A DNA stretch of 64,000 nucleotides from Mactra quadrangularis (GCA_025267735.1 CM046294.1:406001-470000), one strand, 5' to 3'. Counted from the stretch's first letter, positions 30,481 to 42,025 are shown. Numbers and translations: made by a program. The notes: a model not told the origin generated them from the sequence alone.

Positions 30481-31817
30481 TTATATGTTCTATTTAAAAT
30501 AGTTTTAAACCAAATATAATGCAAGAGCAGCGTATGAACTAATCAAAGCTGTTACTAAATGGCACAAAACAATCCAAACCATAACGTAGTACTTAGCGTA
30601 CTAATGGTTTATCGCCGACGATGAAAAATATTTGACCTTCGGAAATATTTAAAAGTACTATAGATAACCCTTTTCTGACCTTATATTAAAAGTGTATCTA
30701 TCAATACCTTGTTAAAATGCTCATAACAGGTCTTCAAGATAGAGGCTCGCATCTTATTTATACTTGAAAAAACTAGGTCAGGTTTTACGTCATGGAAGGG
30801 TCTAAATATGGACCCAAATTTGTATAAACAAGATATATTATAGACTTCAAGACAATGTAAAGCATCAAATATAGACACTTAAAGCTTTATATAATCTCCA
30901 TGACGTCATCAAGTCATTATCATCTGTTGAGCAACGCCCTACAAAAATATGCAAGGCAAGAGTTATGTTCATTTTTATCGTTAGAAAAGCTGGGCGTTTA
31001 TTTTTTAATTTTCAATGAATAAAAGTCTTCGATAGCGATTATGAAGACATATTTTAATCAATTCTTATTGTCAGCATTCTCTCAGGTTCTAATTTTACTA
31101 AAACGCTGGTAATTAACCCAGTAAATCATAGGGTGGTGGCTAAAACCCGTCACTAAAAGGTGTCAAGGAAGTTTCTACTGAATTTGAATAAGAGTTACCA
31201 GTAGGGTTGTTTATGCCCTGAAATCTGTAGTGTATATACGAGTAGTTTCTCCCATTTCTTTAAGTCTGTAAATATCAAACCACTCTACTTGTTATATTCT
31301 CTGTCGATCTATAAGACGATGTTTGTCTTTAAATTATGTTTATGATCGTATTGATTGTATCAATTTATTCTTCGAAGCTATTGTCTATATGTAGGAACTG
31401 TACTGTTTTTGCAATCTCCGTAAACAGATATCATGTAGAGCGTTGTCGTACATGATCTCTAAGGTTCCCATGGAGGGTCACGTCGAGATGACCTTTATAT
31501 CGACCATTCAATGCATAGCTTTCATCTAGACGAAACACTATTTATAGCATTTTGATTTCGTAATTTCTATTTTAGGCCAAGGTTTGCGAGCTAATTTGAC
31601 AACGGTATTATTCACAGTCTGCGATTGGATAGGTCGTTTTAAATTATGTGACGTGGACGATGTAAACAAGTTACTAAACGTAACGAGTTCGTCATGAATA
31701 TCATAATAAGTAAAGGTCACATGAACGTGACCCTCGTAAGAAAACGGCCAGATCTAATTAGCGAGTATGCGAGAGGAAAATTTTAGATCGGATTTTAATC
31801 AGATTACTGTTTTTGTG
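30481..31817. other. intergenic, no gene seen
   Basis: Mixed AT-rich DNA. A short frame at 30681-30878 on the minus strand is not protein-like. No repeats could be assigned. Confidence 0.35.
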
Positions 31818-32117
31818 AATAAATGTCTGTTCTGTTCTCTTCTGTTTTGTTCTGTTATGTTCTGTTTTGTTATGTTTCTCTATGTTCCGTTCGATTCCAT
31901 TCCGTCCTGTTCTATTCTGTTCTGATTCGTTCTGTTCTGTTCCTTTCTGTTTTGTTACGTTTCGTGCCGTTCTGTTCTGTTCCATTCCGTTCTGTTCCAT
32001 TCTGTTCTGATCCGTTATGTTCCGTTCGATTCCATTCCGTTCTGTTCCATTCCGTTCTGTTCCATTTTGTTCTGATCCGTTCTGTTCTATTCTGTTCCAT
32101 TTTGTTCTGTTCTGTTC
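31818..32117. repeat. TTCTG pentanucleotide array, about 300 bp
   Basis: About sixty degenerate TTCTG units with frequent TTCCA, TTTTG, TTATG and GATCC variants. Because the unit is five bases, five-codon periodic peptides are open in several frames on both strands. The resulting serine/valine/leucine/phenylalanine-rich or asparagine/glutamate-rich frames are artefacts. Confidence 0.95.
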
Positions 32118-33256
32118 AAATAATCAACTACAATGTATTTTAATACCACGCCTTAGCCCTATAGCAGTCTTGGTTTAAAATTAAAATTTTACTTATGATT
32201 ACATGCGCTTGCAATGCATTCTTTTCAACTTGTCTCGATTTGTTTAAAAATCTACAACGCTTCATACATTTATACGTACTCAGAAAAAACTAAATGAATA
32301 AAGAACCCATATCTTTAATAAATAAAAAAGGCTAGCCTATGTTGGTCTATAGTCTTCCTTTTTCTGACACGAAGTAATAGCAAATATATAATAACTTAGA
32401 TCGCTAATCCCAATAAATGGTGATAAAGTAGGTTACAGGGTCCTTAAAAGTAGACTTTCATCCTTTCAACATGTACTGCGCATGTACCAAGGTGACAAGG
32501 GTTGAACTATACTCCTCACGATTGTAAAATGTATTAAGTTACTAAAAACATTTATTTTGTAACAGAGTAACAAGTGCAAGTTGTCAAAAACTAAAACCAT
32601 ACTATAATCCTAAGCATTAAGACACCTTGTCCCCATTATGATATCGTACACGAGAAAAATGAACATTTGTAGAGTGGAGGCCCAACCAAATATGTCTCGC
32701 AGGATACAAATGTTTACCATGGGATTCAACTTCGCAAAACAAATTTGATCAACTCTATTGGGATGAAGGGCTTATAGTAGATAAGTAGATAAATCGTTTT
32801 AGCCGGGGTTTTTTGTATTAACTTAAATAATTTGATCTACTTTTTGGGTCGGAGGGTTTAAAGGGCTACGCAGTTTTTTGTTATATTGTTTGTAGGTATC
32901 ATGATCACAAAAATTTGTTTTAACTGATCAAAATGTTTCGGGGGAGCTTGGCAGTATCAATGACGAAATCAAAAAATAAGATCGTCTACTAGTATTTATT
33001 TTGAAGAAAATCAAAACTGTTAGCAGTATGTACAATATGATGCAAGAATAGGAAATAAAATATAGCGACAAATTGTAATTTTCGCCACGACTACTTAAGT
33101 AAATTTACTTTCTGTAATCATTTCTATAGATACCTATAGAGTCAGGAATATTATACAGATTTACAAGATAGGGACATCAGTGCAGTGTACCCTATCTAGT
33201 ATATATATACTAGCTGGGGTATCAATGATTCTAACTGTATTTGTTTATATCGAATA
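32118..33256. other. intergenic, no gene seen
   Basis: AT-rich noncoding sequence. GATCTACTTTTTGGGTCGGAGG near 32832 is the only unusual composition. No frames or repeats are supported. Confidence 0.35.
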
Positions 33257-33621
33257 AGGGACTTTAGTCAGTTATTTCCCCTTGTATACTCTTCAAATAG
33301 GTAGGTCCAATTAGTTGGATTACTCGGATTTTATCCTTACTTTTCAATGTCAATTTGCCAAAATTAATCTTTTATAACTTCTTTGTAAATGATTTAATTC
33401 ATTTGAAACTCAAGCTAAGTATTGTTAAGGTAAAGAACTATTTAAATTTCATCACTTCTGTTAATATCTTTATTATTAAGAAGAAAGATATTAGATGAAA
33501 TATTTTGTAACCCTTACATAGAAATTCAATGATAAAATCCAAGGATTCCAACTGTAAGGACCTACTTACCAATTGGATTGCTTCAGACTTTATCAGGGAA
33601 AGATAACTGACTAAAGTCCCT
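33257..33621. mobile_element. 365-bp MITE family, copy 1
   Basis: Terminal inverted repeat of 19 perfect bases, AGGGACTTTAGTCAGTTAT, then .TTTCCC. Internal landmarks GGTAGGTCCAATTAGTTGG, CTTACTTTTCAATG and GGATTCCAACTGTAAGGACC are shared in order with copies at 40630 and 60883. All left flanks end in ATA, but no clear duplication is visible. Noncoding; the superfamily is not assigned. Confidence 0.85.
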
Positions 33622-34479
33622 AATTAGGTTGATAAAATCAAGAAAAGAATTTCAGTTTTTAAGGAAACTAAATTAAAAATTCAGGTAACTTGCATTCCAG
33701 GTATATGTATTGACAAATGTTTATACTAAGTCACGTGTCCATTAGATAGTTCATACACGGTTTTTCAAAAAGTTGTCTGTCTGGTCTTAAATTTTTTGCC
33801 TGACGAAGGCATTAAGTTGAAAATTTGTTAAAGAAAAGAAATAAAAACTACATGTATATTCTTACACAATATTCTGATACTGAAGTTTGATTTTTTTATT
33901 CTTCTTATTAACCTGGTTTTTAAACAAAAACGTGAATGATTGATGGTACTCATTTATGTCTATTTCCGCAACAACTCGGTAGATATATGGACATGGTAAT
34001 AATACATAGCAAATATTCACTAACATGTGTCGGTCTTTTTTAGCTAGAAAGTACATGTACATTAATTATAACTTCTACAGAGCGGCCCTCTATAGAACAA
34101 ATCCTCTACGCAACAACATAGTTTTAATATTCCCCATAAGCCTAATTTTAAATTGAGTTTAACCCTCGAGAAGGTTTGAACATAAATTCTAGATTTAAAA
34201 AAAAAGTACCAGTTCGACAGATCAACAATATATCGCAAATTTCAGATGTAAATATTTATGTGCCATTTTATCAAACGAACTTGATATTCCAATATAAACA
34301 TTACGATTATAATATAAAAGTGACTTAGATAGTAGGCCTAATTTAAAAGAAAAAAACATTTTTGTGAAATTAATTATTTCTTCTTTTTTACATTGATTTA
34401 AAGATGAAATCGATTTGTTTATTATTTCTTATCGATGAGATTTTTTTATATAAATATACAAAAAAAATAAAAAAATATG
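33622..34479. other. intergenic, no gene seen
   Basis: AT-rich sequence up to the sixth tRNA-Glu gene. Nothing else is recognised. Confidence 0.35.
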
Positions 34480-34551
34480 TTCCGGTGCCGGGAATCGAAC
34501 CCGGGCCGCCTGGGTGAAAACCAGGAATCCTAACCACTAGACCACACCGGA
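34480..34551 (-). tRNA. tRNA-Glu (anticodon TTC)
   Basis: Same 72-nt sequence as the rest, with a T7 run at 34469-34475. It stands alone, 22 kb from its nearest left neighbour and 13 kb from the next right one. It is about 300 bp upstream of, and divergent from, the large exon at 34855. Its flanks are mostly unlike those of the clustered copies. Confidence 0.97.
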
Positions 34552-34854
34552 TACTTGATATTAATGAAATTTAAATTTGTATATATATAGTGTCTACAAC
34601 TGTTCAGCCTTTGAACAAGTAACTTTTTAAGATATTGATTTTTAGAATACATAATGGATACATAAAATGACGCTCATGAATATATTTAAATCCTCAATAC
34701 ATCGAAATTACTTTACCATTTGCTGTTTATAAAATAATCAATTTTATCGCGCATGACTGTACTCGAATTTTATACAAGGGAGACAATTCAAATATCTTGT
34801 GAATTTAATAATCCTTTGTTACCTCCCTTAACTTCGAATATTTTCTACTTTCAG

Positions 34855-36309
34855 GAAGACCAGCGAAAAATTCCACCGATGCTTAAAATTCGGGACATTT
34901 TCTTACAAGACGATACTTTAACATTATGGAAGCCTTCCCATGATGCAAAGCAGTATTATCTTATACCAGGAACAATAGCAGACGACCAAATGTCACCAGT
35001 TTTGCAGACGCACTACACAAAATTTGATTGCGTATCAAGTATTTTAACTTTCGATGACGCTGTACCCATATTTGCTAACCAGAGTACAACTCTGCACCCA
35101 ACAGACGACTACAGTGTGTTGAGGGACTATCATATGATACAAGGACTCTGGTTTAAACCGGATTTAGAAGAAAGGCTTGGTCCCGACGAGAATTCGTCGC
35201 TAGGCAACATAAAACTGACTATTGGTCTCCCTGGCAACGAAGATGAGAGTATATTTAGCTTCATGAATATTTACTTTTTAGAGGTTTTGGATTATCCTGC
35301 AGAAGATAAATCAGTATCAAGACTTTTGATAACAAAAACTACACACGACGAGTTTGAAAAATATGACATTTTTAAAGCAGGTGGACCCATTCACATGGTA
35401 GTCAATCAAGATGAAGATGGAAAAAATGTAGTAGAAGTGTACTACCTTCGCGTCTGCTTTAACTATCCTGGCCGGAAATGGCGTCACGAGGTAGAATTCA
35501 TGCTCGAGGAGGATCCATGGCCCATGTGTAAAATTATACCTATCAACAGTTGTGGACAAAAACGTCAACAGATTTCACCAATGCGTGACGTCACACAAAG
35601 TCTCCCTTGCCGATACGTTGGCGCCGCCTGGCGGGAAACATTAGCAGGATTATTCGTCTGGTCCTTACGGAAATATGTTGTTTGGCTGATATTTGAGCGT
35701 CTACACCATACAGTGAAGCGAGCGCTTGATCACGCAACCAGCCATGTGAAAATAGGCGAAATAATTCACACCGAATGTCCCATGGTATGCAAGGAACTAT
35801 TTCAAACATACGAAGTCCTGTCTACATTTATTGCGAAATGTGAAAATGAGCAAGATCTAAAAGACCTACTGGGAATATTTCTGTCTCTACACAATTGTGA
35901 GAAAAGAAAGTGTTCGCTTGTATCGTTGAAAACAATGAACGCTGCGCATGTGTTACCCGGAATACTCTTCTTATTGGAGAAAATTATTGCGTGCGCATCG
36001 CCGCCATTTCGGTTTGACGTCACATCCACTATTATGCCATGGTCAGTAATGGGATATTACTGCTCCGATTTAAAGATTAAAAGTCACCGTAAAATGGTCA
36101 CCTTTATAAGTCAGCTACCGGGAATCAATACTGATCTTGATCTAGTTCCTGGTTCCCCTACGGTGTTTACAAATGGCAACGGAAGTTCTGGTTACAACAG
36201 TGCGCCTGTTACACCTAGATCAGTATATGAAACCGGAAGTTCTGTACGCAGGCGTGGGTTCTCCAGAGATTCGCCATTTTCTTCCGTTTCCAGCGTGGAG
36301 TCTACGTAA
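34855..36309 (+). CDS. large 3'-terminal coding exon, unrecognised protein
   Basis: I do not recognise this protein. The frame is open from an ATG at 34753 (518 residues). However, a strong 3' splice site, TATTTTCTACTTTCAG, ends at 34854, and the 34 codons before it look intronic. So I take 34855 as the start of the exon (484 codons, phase 0) with the true start elsewhere, or at the internal ATG of MLKIRDIF (34879). In numbering from 34753, residues 43-285 are mixed and beta-rich (KLTIGLPGNEDESIFSF, NVVEVYYLRVCFNYPGRKWRHEVEFML). Residues 290-455 are strongly helical with hydrophobic stretches (LAGLFVWSLRKYVVWLIFERL; VLPGILFLLEKIIAC) that may be buried helices rather than membrane spans. Residues 470-518 are Ser/Gly-rich and basic, probably disordered and phosphorylated. 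Coding composition and length make it a real gene. A polyadenylation hexamer is at 37085-37090. Confidence 0.75.
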   Translation, partial: EDQRKIPPMLKIRDIFLQDDTLTLWKPSHDAKQYYLIPGTIADDQMSPVLQTHYTKFDCVSSILTFDDAVPIFANQSTTLHPTDDYSVLRDYHMIQGLWFKPDLEERLGPDENSSLGNIKLTIGLPGNEDESIFSFMNIYFLEVLDYPAEDKSVSRLLITKTTHDEFEKYDIFKAGGPIHMVVNQDEDGKNVVEVYYLRVCFNYPGRKWRHEVEFMLEEDPWPMCKIIPINSCGQKRQQISPMRDVTQSLPCRYVGAAWRETLAGLFVWSLRKYVVWLIFERLHHTVKRALDHATSHVKIGEIIHTECPMVCKELFQTYEVLSTFIAKCENEQDLKDLLGIFLSLHNCEKRKCSLVSLKTMNAAHVLPGILFLLEKIIACASPPFRFDVTSTIMPWSVMGYYCSDLKIKSHRKMVTFISQLPGINTDLDLVPGSPTVFTNGNGSSGYNSAPVTPRSVYETGSSVRRRGFSRDSPFSSVSSVEST

Positions 36310-36654
36310 ATGACATTGTTCCAGTGCTATATAGAGTATAGTTATGCTTTTGTAATTTATATATTTAGACACAGCTTTATCACTGCGCTTTGTTTTATTT
36401 TGTTTGTTTATTTGTTTTGATTTCTTTGACGTTTTGTCAACATGTGTTCCGTTCTTCAATTTTAGAGCCTTCAGAAAAAACATTTTATGTAAATAAGTTT
36501 TTGTTTTATTTATATATTATATTTGTCTACATTTATAACATTTTTATAATACATATACATGTATATATTTATTCAAAAGCTTTTATATCAAAGTACATGT
36601 TTATGTACACATATATATTGTTATCATTGTATATATAAATGTTAAAACATTATC
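36310..36654. other. probable 3' UTR of the unrecognised gene
   Basis: Noncoding T-rich sequence directly after the stop codon. The open frames across it are low-complexity. Confidence 0.4.
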
Positions 36655-36905
36655 ATCAAGAGAACATTTGCTATTATTTTCATCATCATCATCATTCAAA
36701 AAACAAATATTGCTTTTGTTATCAACATTATATTCATTTAGAACCATCTTGCTGTTATCATCATCACCATTATCATTTGATTATTTTCATCATCATATCA
36801 GTTATGAAAATGTTTAACATTGCTACTGTCATCATCAGCGACAATTTTATCAAGATCATCATCGTCGTCAACATCATAATTAGCACCAACGACACAAATC
36901 GTTTG
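36655..36905. repeat. CAT/ATC-rich low-complexity tract
   Basis: Repeated but interrupted ATC units (CATCATCATCATC, ATCATCACCATTATC, ATCATCATCGTCG) give a histidine- and isoleucine-rich frame that is not a gene. Probably an old trinucleotide expansion in the 3' UTR. Confidence 0.75.
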
Positions 36906-36984
36906 AAATGCAGTGACCTCATTACCAGTAATGCTATTTAATCATTATAAGATTATAAGTACTTGTTCACAGATTTAATTTATT

Positions 36985-37290
36985 TTTTCTATAATTTCAA
37001 AATATCATTCAGTGTCTGTAATTGTGTAAAAAATATTATTTTTTTAAGACAAACTGACCTTTATGTTGTCAGAAATAATTATACAATAAAAGTCACAAAA
37101 ATGCACTAAAATTGTCTATACCGTGACATACGGGGTAGATTTTTACTACTTGAAACACCATCATTTGTACTTGAATGTCAATTTGCACTAAAACTGTCAT
37201 AATCAAATCACTAATTTTCTGCTTAAAAATGTTTCCAAACAAATTTGATAGTTTTAGAAGAAATCTGTGAATAAGTACCTTTAATAGTGT
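36985..37290 (+). repeat. dispersed repeat, inverted partner at 53535-54035
   Basis: Contains ATTCAGTGTCTGTAATTGTG, GTCACAAAAATGCACTAAAA, CATACGGGGTAGAT, ACACCATCATTTGTA and GTGAATAAGTACCTTTAA. All recur in reverse order and orientation at 53535-54035. The ends are not sharply defined and no coding or TIR structure is visible. Confidence 0.75.
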
Positions 37291-38104
37291 ACTGCAGGAT
37301 CAGTGCTTGGTCCAGTGTTATGTCGTGTGAAGAAGCACCGAGAAGTCAAAGTCAGTTTAAACTTAAAACTTTTTCATTTGATTAAACGCCTATTTCTAAA
37401 TTATATATTCAATGGCGTTGTACAAAAAGATACATGTATATTATTAAAAATAAATACATGTAATTAAAAACCCTCCACCATAAAAACATAATGTATATAC
37501 AATAACACAAAACAAAATAAAAATTTTATCACACATGATGTTATATAGTGTGTAAGTTTATTAATTTATTATTTATTGCTTTTATTGAGCTTTTATATTT
37601 CATATTTTTGGACCTAAATCATTCACAGATCATGATCCGACTTAATTTTACATTTTTATCACTAATTTTTTATTTGTTTTTATTTATTTGATATTGGAAG
37701 TTGGTGTCCTGAACAGTATAACATGATGCTACTGTTAACCGGACATGTCCTGAACAGTGTAACATAACGCCACTGTTAACCAGACATTTCCCCAAAGGTT
37801 CACGGTACATGTACAACTTATCACATTAAGCAAAACATTTAGAAGAGATACAATGTATCTTCTCTCCAACGTGAAGAAAAGGGATCGGGGGCCCGTATTA
37901 TCAAGCGTCTTACGATCGATTTTAGTCGTAAATCCTCTAATGCTGTGTTGATGAATTATCGTAAGATTTTTTATGATATGCTGCTCGGGTACTTTATTGT
38001 GAATTCGTTCAGGATTTATTGTACAAGATAGTAATATCTGCAGAACATGTTTACATGAAACCAGTAAAGGTCGTACTGTTATTGTTTTACTAATAAATTT
38101 TATT
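37291..38104. other. intergenic, no gene seen
   Basis: AT-rich. A local duplication of TCCTGAACAGT.TAACAT and CACTGTTAACC..GACAT occurs at 37707-37790. Nothing else is recognised. Confidence 0.35.
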
Positions 38105-38235
38105 CAATGTGAATGTCGCTTACATCAATGCCGCTGATTTAAATACTCACAACAATGTTTCTGTTCTCAATGTAGATAATCGAGTATTTAAATCAGCGGG
38201 GTTTATGTATGCGCCACTGACAGTTGAATAACTTA
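38105..38235. mobile_element. CAACTGTCAG-type MITE
   Basis: The inner left arm CGCTGATTTAAATACTC is matched by GAGTATTTAAATCAGCGGGG on the right, then GCGCCACTGACAGTTGAAT. The left outer end is mutated (ATGTGAATGTCGC). The interior is only about 35 bp, making this a compact member. Confidence 0.75.
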
Positions 38236-38369
38236 TACCAAAACTATTGTTATACAGTGAGTGATTCTTATGTATACCATTACATTTATATTGTATAGTT
38301 CATGTGTTCCCTATCACTGGTTTGAACTAGTATGGCTTGAGGGAAAAAACATCAAAAACAACATATTGA

Positions 38370-38452
38370 GGGCTTAGCCCAAAACAGTCATAACTTACTC
38401 TCTTTTTAACTTGAGTTACGACCGTTTTGCACTAAGCTCGCGAGATGTTGAT
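38370..38452. mobile_element. foldback element with TTACGACCGTTTTGC arms
   Basis: Left GGGCTTAGCCCAAAACAG and TCATAACTT are the imperfect inverse of right GAGTTACGACCGTTTTGCAC and TAAGCTCGCG. The element at 44388-44476 is a better-paired member of the same family. Confidence 0.6.
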
Positions 38453-38511
38453 TGAAATTGGGCATTTTATAATGTTATGTCAATACATGTACTTTGACTA
38501 AAAGCATAATG

Positions 38512-38632
38512 TTCACTGACGAAAGTATGCGCTTAGTTGTTGGTTTACAGCTAAATCCAGAGATTAAGCCTTTCCAGGAGGAGTGAGTAGGTTGACTGAC
38601 CGTCGTAAAACCCGACAAAAACAAACAAACAA
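38512..38632 (+). mobile_element. SINE with tRNA-Lys-like head, 3' half
   Basis: Plus-strand body: CACTGACGAAAGTATGCGC, GCTAAATCCAGAGATTAAG, TTTCCAGGAGGAGTGAGTAG, GTTGACTGACCGTCG, then the tail ACCCGACAAAAACAAACAAA. The normal 3' tail (AACCCAACAAAACAAAC) is recognisable. It is 5'-truncated, as retroposed elements often are. Confidence 0.75.
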
Positions 38633-39177
38633 TATTTAGGCTTAAAGCATAATGTAATCAATACATCGTGATATATTCGTACAAATCTTTATTACGACTC
38701 ACTAATTATCTTCTGCAACTCTTTACAATGTAATAAATTATTGGTCAGACAAGAATTCGATAAAATAGTAGACTTATTACAGAAATAGCAATACATCTCT
38801 CTGAACGTCCATTTTGCAGTCTGTTTATATAACTTATAGAATCGGTACATTCTTTTACGGACAGACCTTGCATTTAGACCATTCTTATTCCGCTGTAATT
38901 TTTAAAATTCCATTTTGGCTAGCTACATTTTTTGGCTAGCTTCAGAGACATCATCAGTAAATAACCTTGAAACGAGTGTGTCCAGTTTAAATGTTCTGAT
39001 CGTTTTGTCAGTCCTGATAAAACGCGTTATTTGTTAATATTCCGATACACGGCAGTCGCTTCATTTCTACGCTCCCTTCGCAGGCGATGTGCAGGCAAGT
39101 ATCGCATCATCTACCTAGTTCTTCTGTCTGAAGCCATTCTATCCATAGACCATATACGTGAGCACAATAGTTCTGAA
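38633..39177. other. intergenic, nothing recognised
   Basis: AT-rich sequence. A short tandem of TTTTGGCTAGCT.CA units is near 38912-38942. Confidence 0.35.
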
Positions 39178-39420
39178 GCCCGATTGCATACTAGTAATTC
39201 AACCGATATCGTTTCTCATTATAAGTTCGAGGATCATGGGTTCGATTATCGGGCGAGACCCTCATGTCTCCTTGGGATTCAATAATAAGCTTATTTTCTA
39301 CGGACATTTCTAATCTTACTTTGTATAGAGCCTGCAAATTGGCAGCCCATCGTTGTATACCATCATGCCATGTGCGTTGCGGTTCATAAGGGCATAAAAA
39401 GTTACATAAATCCACGTGGT
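39178..39420 (+). mobile_element. possible tRNA-headed SINE
   Basis: GCCCGAT at 39179 and ATCGGGC at 39247 could pair as an acceptor stem, with GGGTTCGATT as a B-box. The D and anticodon arms do not fold into a normal tRNA, so this is not a functional tRNA gene. The downstream sequence GAGACCCTCATGTCTCC.TGGG and beyond would be the SINE body. No second copy in the window confirms the limits. Confidence 0.35.
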
Positions 39421-40629
39421 ACACCGTATAAATGTATATCAGTTCAATGATGACGAATGCTGAGATTATTCTGTCCAGATATTAATAAATATTACACAGA
39501 CAAATCCAAACTTAAATGACAGAAACCTCTTTCCAGATTTTTGTTTGATCTAGCATTATTCTACGAAATAATTTTCGTACATTTTCCCGATATTATAATC
39601 AACTAATTTGAAGACCTCGCTCCAGGGTTTTTAGATACAAAGTCGGCCATGATATTGACTGGAACTTTCCATTGATTTTGTCTAGTGACAAATTACACTG
39701 CGTATCTGAGAAAACCATTAAACTAAAGCTGGGAAAACTGTCTATGTATACGGGATTTCAGTTTGTAGAAATAAGTCATTAATGTCAATCGGAGGTTTTT
39801 GTTTAAGTCTGGAAATAGCTGAGATAGCATTATAACTAGTCTTTAACATTGCTTTGCCTTTATGTTCCATTTGAAGCGAGGAATAGTACGGTTACAGCTT
39901 CTATAGTTACCAGTCTATACGAAATGGATATGAAATTGGTTGTCCGTACAGTTCATTTTAAGAAGAAGCACTATACCTTATTTGCTGAATGTTTGTTGCC
40001 CATAAGAAATTGTTGGTTGCCCGAACTAAAAAGTGGTTGTCCCACGCAACCTGGCACCCACTAATTTCATAGAATGATAGTTAACAGAATTCAATTCACA
40101 CATTTCATTTTTTTTTAATTCTAAAAATTGTTCAAAAGATTGTGCAAGTATTGCTATATTTTATACGGTACAATTTTTGGAATGTCAGCCACCGCGAAAC
40201 AAAACATTTTAGCTATGGATAGTATATAGATTCTGTTAAGATCAAAGTTATACAGAACTTAACCAATTCTTGCAGAACCGAAGACATTTTGCATATTTTG
40301 ATGAATTGAAAACTGTGTGAATGAGATCCTTTTTTGCCGGACAGTCGGTTCTGGAAATCTACAAGATTTGTCCTTCGGTCCGCCATGTCTCGTTGTGACT
40401 GTGGATTGTATTGAATTGTGAATGTAATGGAGACTAGTTATAAAATTATTACAGTATAGTTTGTAGACTTTAATATTTAGTTTTCCAGTAGTGCTTGTGA
40501 TATATTTGTATTTATGACAAAAATTATATTGTTAGCTATTATATTACGTTTCTCATTATAGAGTGATTTGTTGATGCTACTTAAAAGAGATAAATCTTAT
40601 ATATGAGATTTCTTGTCATTCTATGTATA
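39421..40629. other. intergenic, no gene seen
   Basis: AT-rich. Around 39985-40065, TTGTTGCCCATAAGAAATTG and GGTTGCCCGAACTAAAAAG, then GGTTGTCCCACG, form a degenerate local repeat. The 71-residue frame over it is not called. Confidence 0.35.
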
Positions 40630-40994
40630 AGGGACCGTAGTCAGTTATTTCCCCTTGTTTACTCTTCAACTAGGTAGGTCCAATAAGTTGGATTACTCGG
40701 ATTTTACCCTTACTTTTCAATGACAACTTGCCACATTTAATCTGAAATAACTTTTTTGTTTTTGTAAATCTTTTAATTTGTTTGAAAGTCAAGCTAAGTA
40801 TTTTCAAGGTTAAGAACTATCTAAATTTCATCACTTCTGTAAATATCTGCGTTAACAAGAAAGATATTAGATGAAATATTTTGTTATCCTTACGTAGGAA
40901 TTTAATGATAAAATACAAGGATTCCAACTGTAAGGACCTACTTACCAATTGGATAGATTATTTTATCAAGGAAAGATAACTGTCTAAAGTCACT
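40630..40994. mobile_element. 365-bp MITE family, copy 2
   Basis: Same length as copy 1 (365 bp) and the same order of internal landmarks. Termini AGGGACCGTAGTCAGTTAT and ATAACTGTCTAAAGTCACT show two or three substitutions each. No coding sequence. Confidence 0.85.
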
Positions 40995-41194
40995 ATTTGC
41001 CTGAAAAAGTAAAGCGATTACCTTGAGAGTCAAGCCTCTTTATAGGCTACTCATTGGTCGACTGACCACTGTGATTTTACTGAAAAATTGTCAAAAGAGT
41101 GGTTTCAAACATTTAAAGGCACACTATGCATGAAGACATTGAAATGATGAAAATTTTATCAGAAACCTGTGTATGCACTGAGGTACAATGTATT

Positions 41195-41372
41195 GTTAAA
41201 TTTTATTCGAATGTCAGTGGTCCATACATTAACCCCGCTGATTTAAATATTCGATATTGTTCGATAATTCCTATACATACATGTATATGTGTATGCGAAT
41301 AACTTTCTTTCGATAAAGAGTGCATAAGTACTAAAGTAAGTATTCAAATCAGTGGGGTATATGTACCTCAAA
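41195..41372. mobile_element. CAACTGTCAG-type MITE
   Basis: The left arm has GAATGTCAGTGGTCCATACA, TTAACCCCGCTGATTTAAAT. The right arm AGTATTCAAATCAGTGGGGT then decays. The centre has TACATACATGTATATGTGTA. Right terminus lost or mutated. Confidence 0.65.
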
Positions 41373-41754
41373 ACAAACAAAGTACATTTTGTAATGAAAT
41401 ATATATGCACTGTTATATTCTGTCTAAAAGGTACACAAGTTAACAAAACAAAGAACAAACTACCATCATGTATACATGCACGCACTTGTTTTCTCTACTC
41501 AATATCGGTAAATTTTAATGTATTCTTTGAGATCATGAAACATCAAATGTATCAAAGGCAGTTTGGTTAATAAATTATTCATTTCACTGGTGTAAATTCA
41601 GTAAAACATTACCAGTACTATCTTTGTAACGACATGGCTAATGTCAATACAGCTGTACAGTAAAACTTGAGACCGTGATTTCCCTCTTAACAAATAAAGC
41701 GCGCCTGACTTCGAGTCCATGGATCGTCGGTTAAATTCCGATGAAGAATCTACA
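41373..41754. other. intergenic, nothing recognised
   Basis: AT-rich sequence. Short frames on both strands are not protein-like. Confidence 0.35.
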
Positions 41755-42025
41755 TACCTTGGCAGTATGTTTGTTTGTTTTGTTGGGTTTAAAGCCGTAG
41801 ACACATTGTATATGTTATATCAGGGCAGCTAGTCCACCTACTCACTGTTCCATGAAAGGCTAAATCTCTTGATCTAGCTGTTAACCAACTACTAGGCACA
41901 TGCTTTTGTCATTGACTGACTACTGCCCTACATGATTCAGAATCAGTGGTGGGAAGGAGGATGGTCGTAGAAAATTATTTCATGACCAAGCTCCACGAAA
42001 GTATGCCCCGGACCTTGTCAGTGTT
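41755..42025 (-). mobile_element. SINE with tRNA-Lys-like head, headless
   Basis: Reverse orientation: tail GTTTGTTTTGTTGGGTTTAA, GCCGTAGACACATTGTATAT, body CCTACTCACTG, AGGCTAAATCTCTTG, CTTTTGTCATTGACTGACTA, TCAGAATCAGTGGTGGGAAG and CTCCACGAAAGTATGCCCCG. The tRNA-like head is replaced by unrelated sequence right after the GCCCCG junction. Confidence 0.75.

Noticed and set aside
31758..32143. Open frames of 62-106 codons on both strands over the TTCTG array
   Set aside because: Five-base repeats lacking stop codons stay open in many frames; the peptides are pure low complexity.
36390..36941. 82- and 100-codon frames downstream of the orphan exon
   Set aside because: Low-complexity, the second being a His-rich translation of degenerate CAT repeats in the probable 3' UTR.
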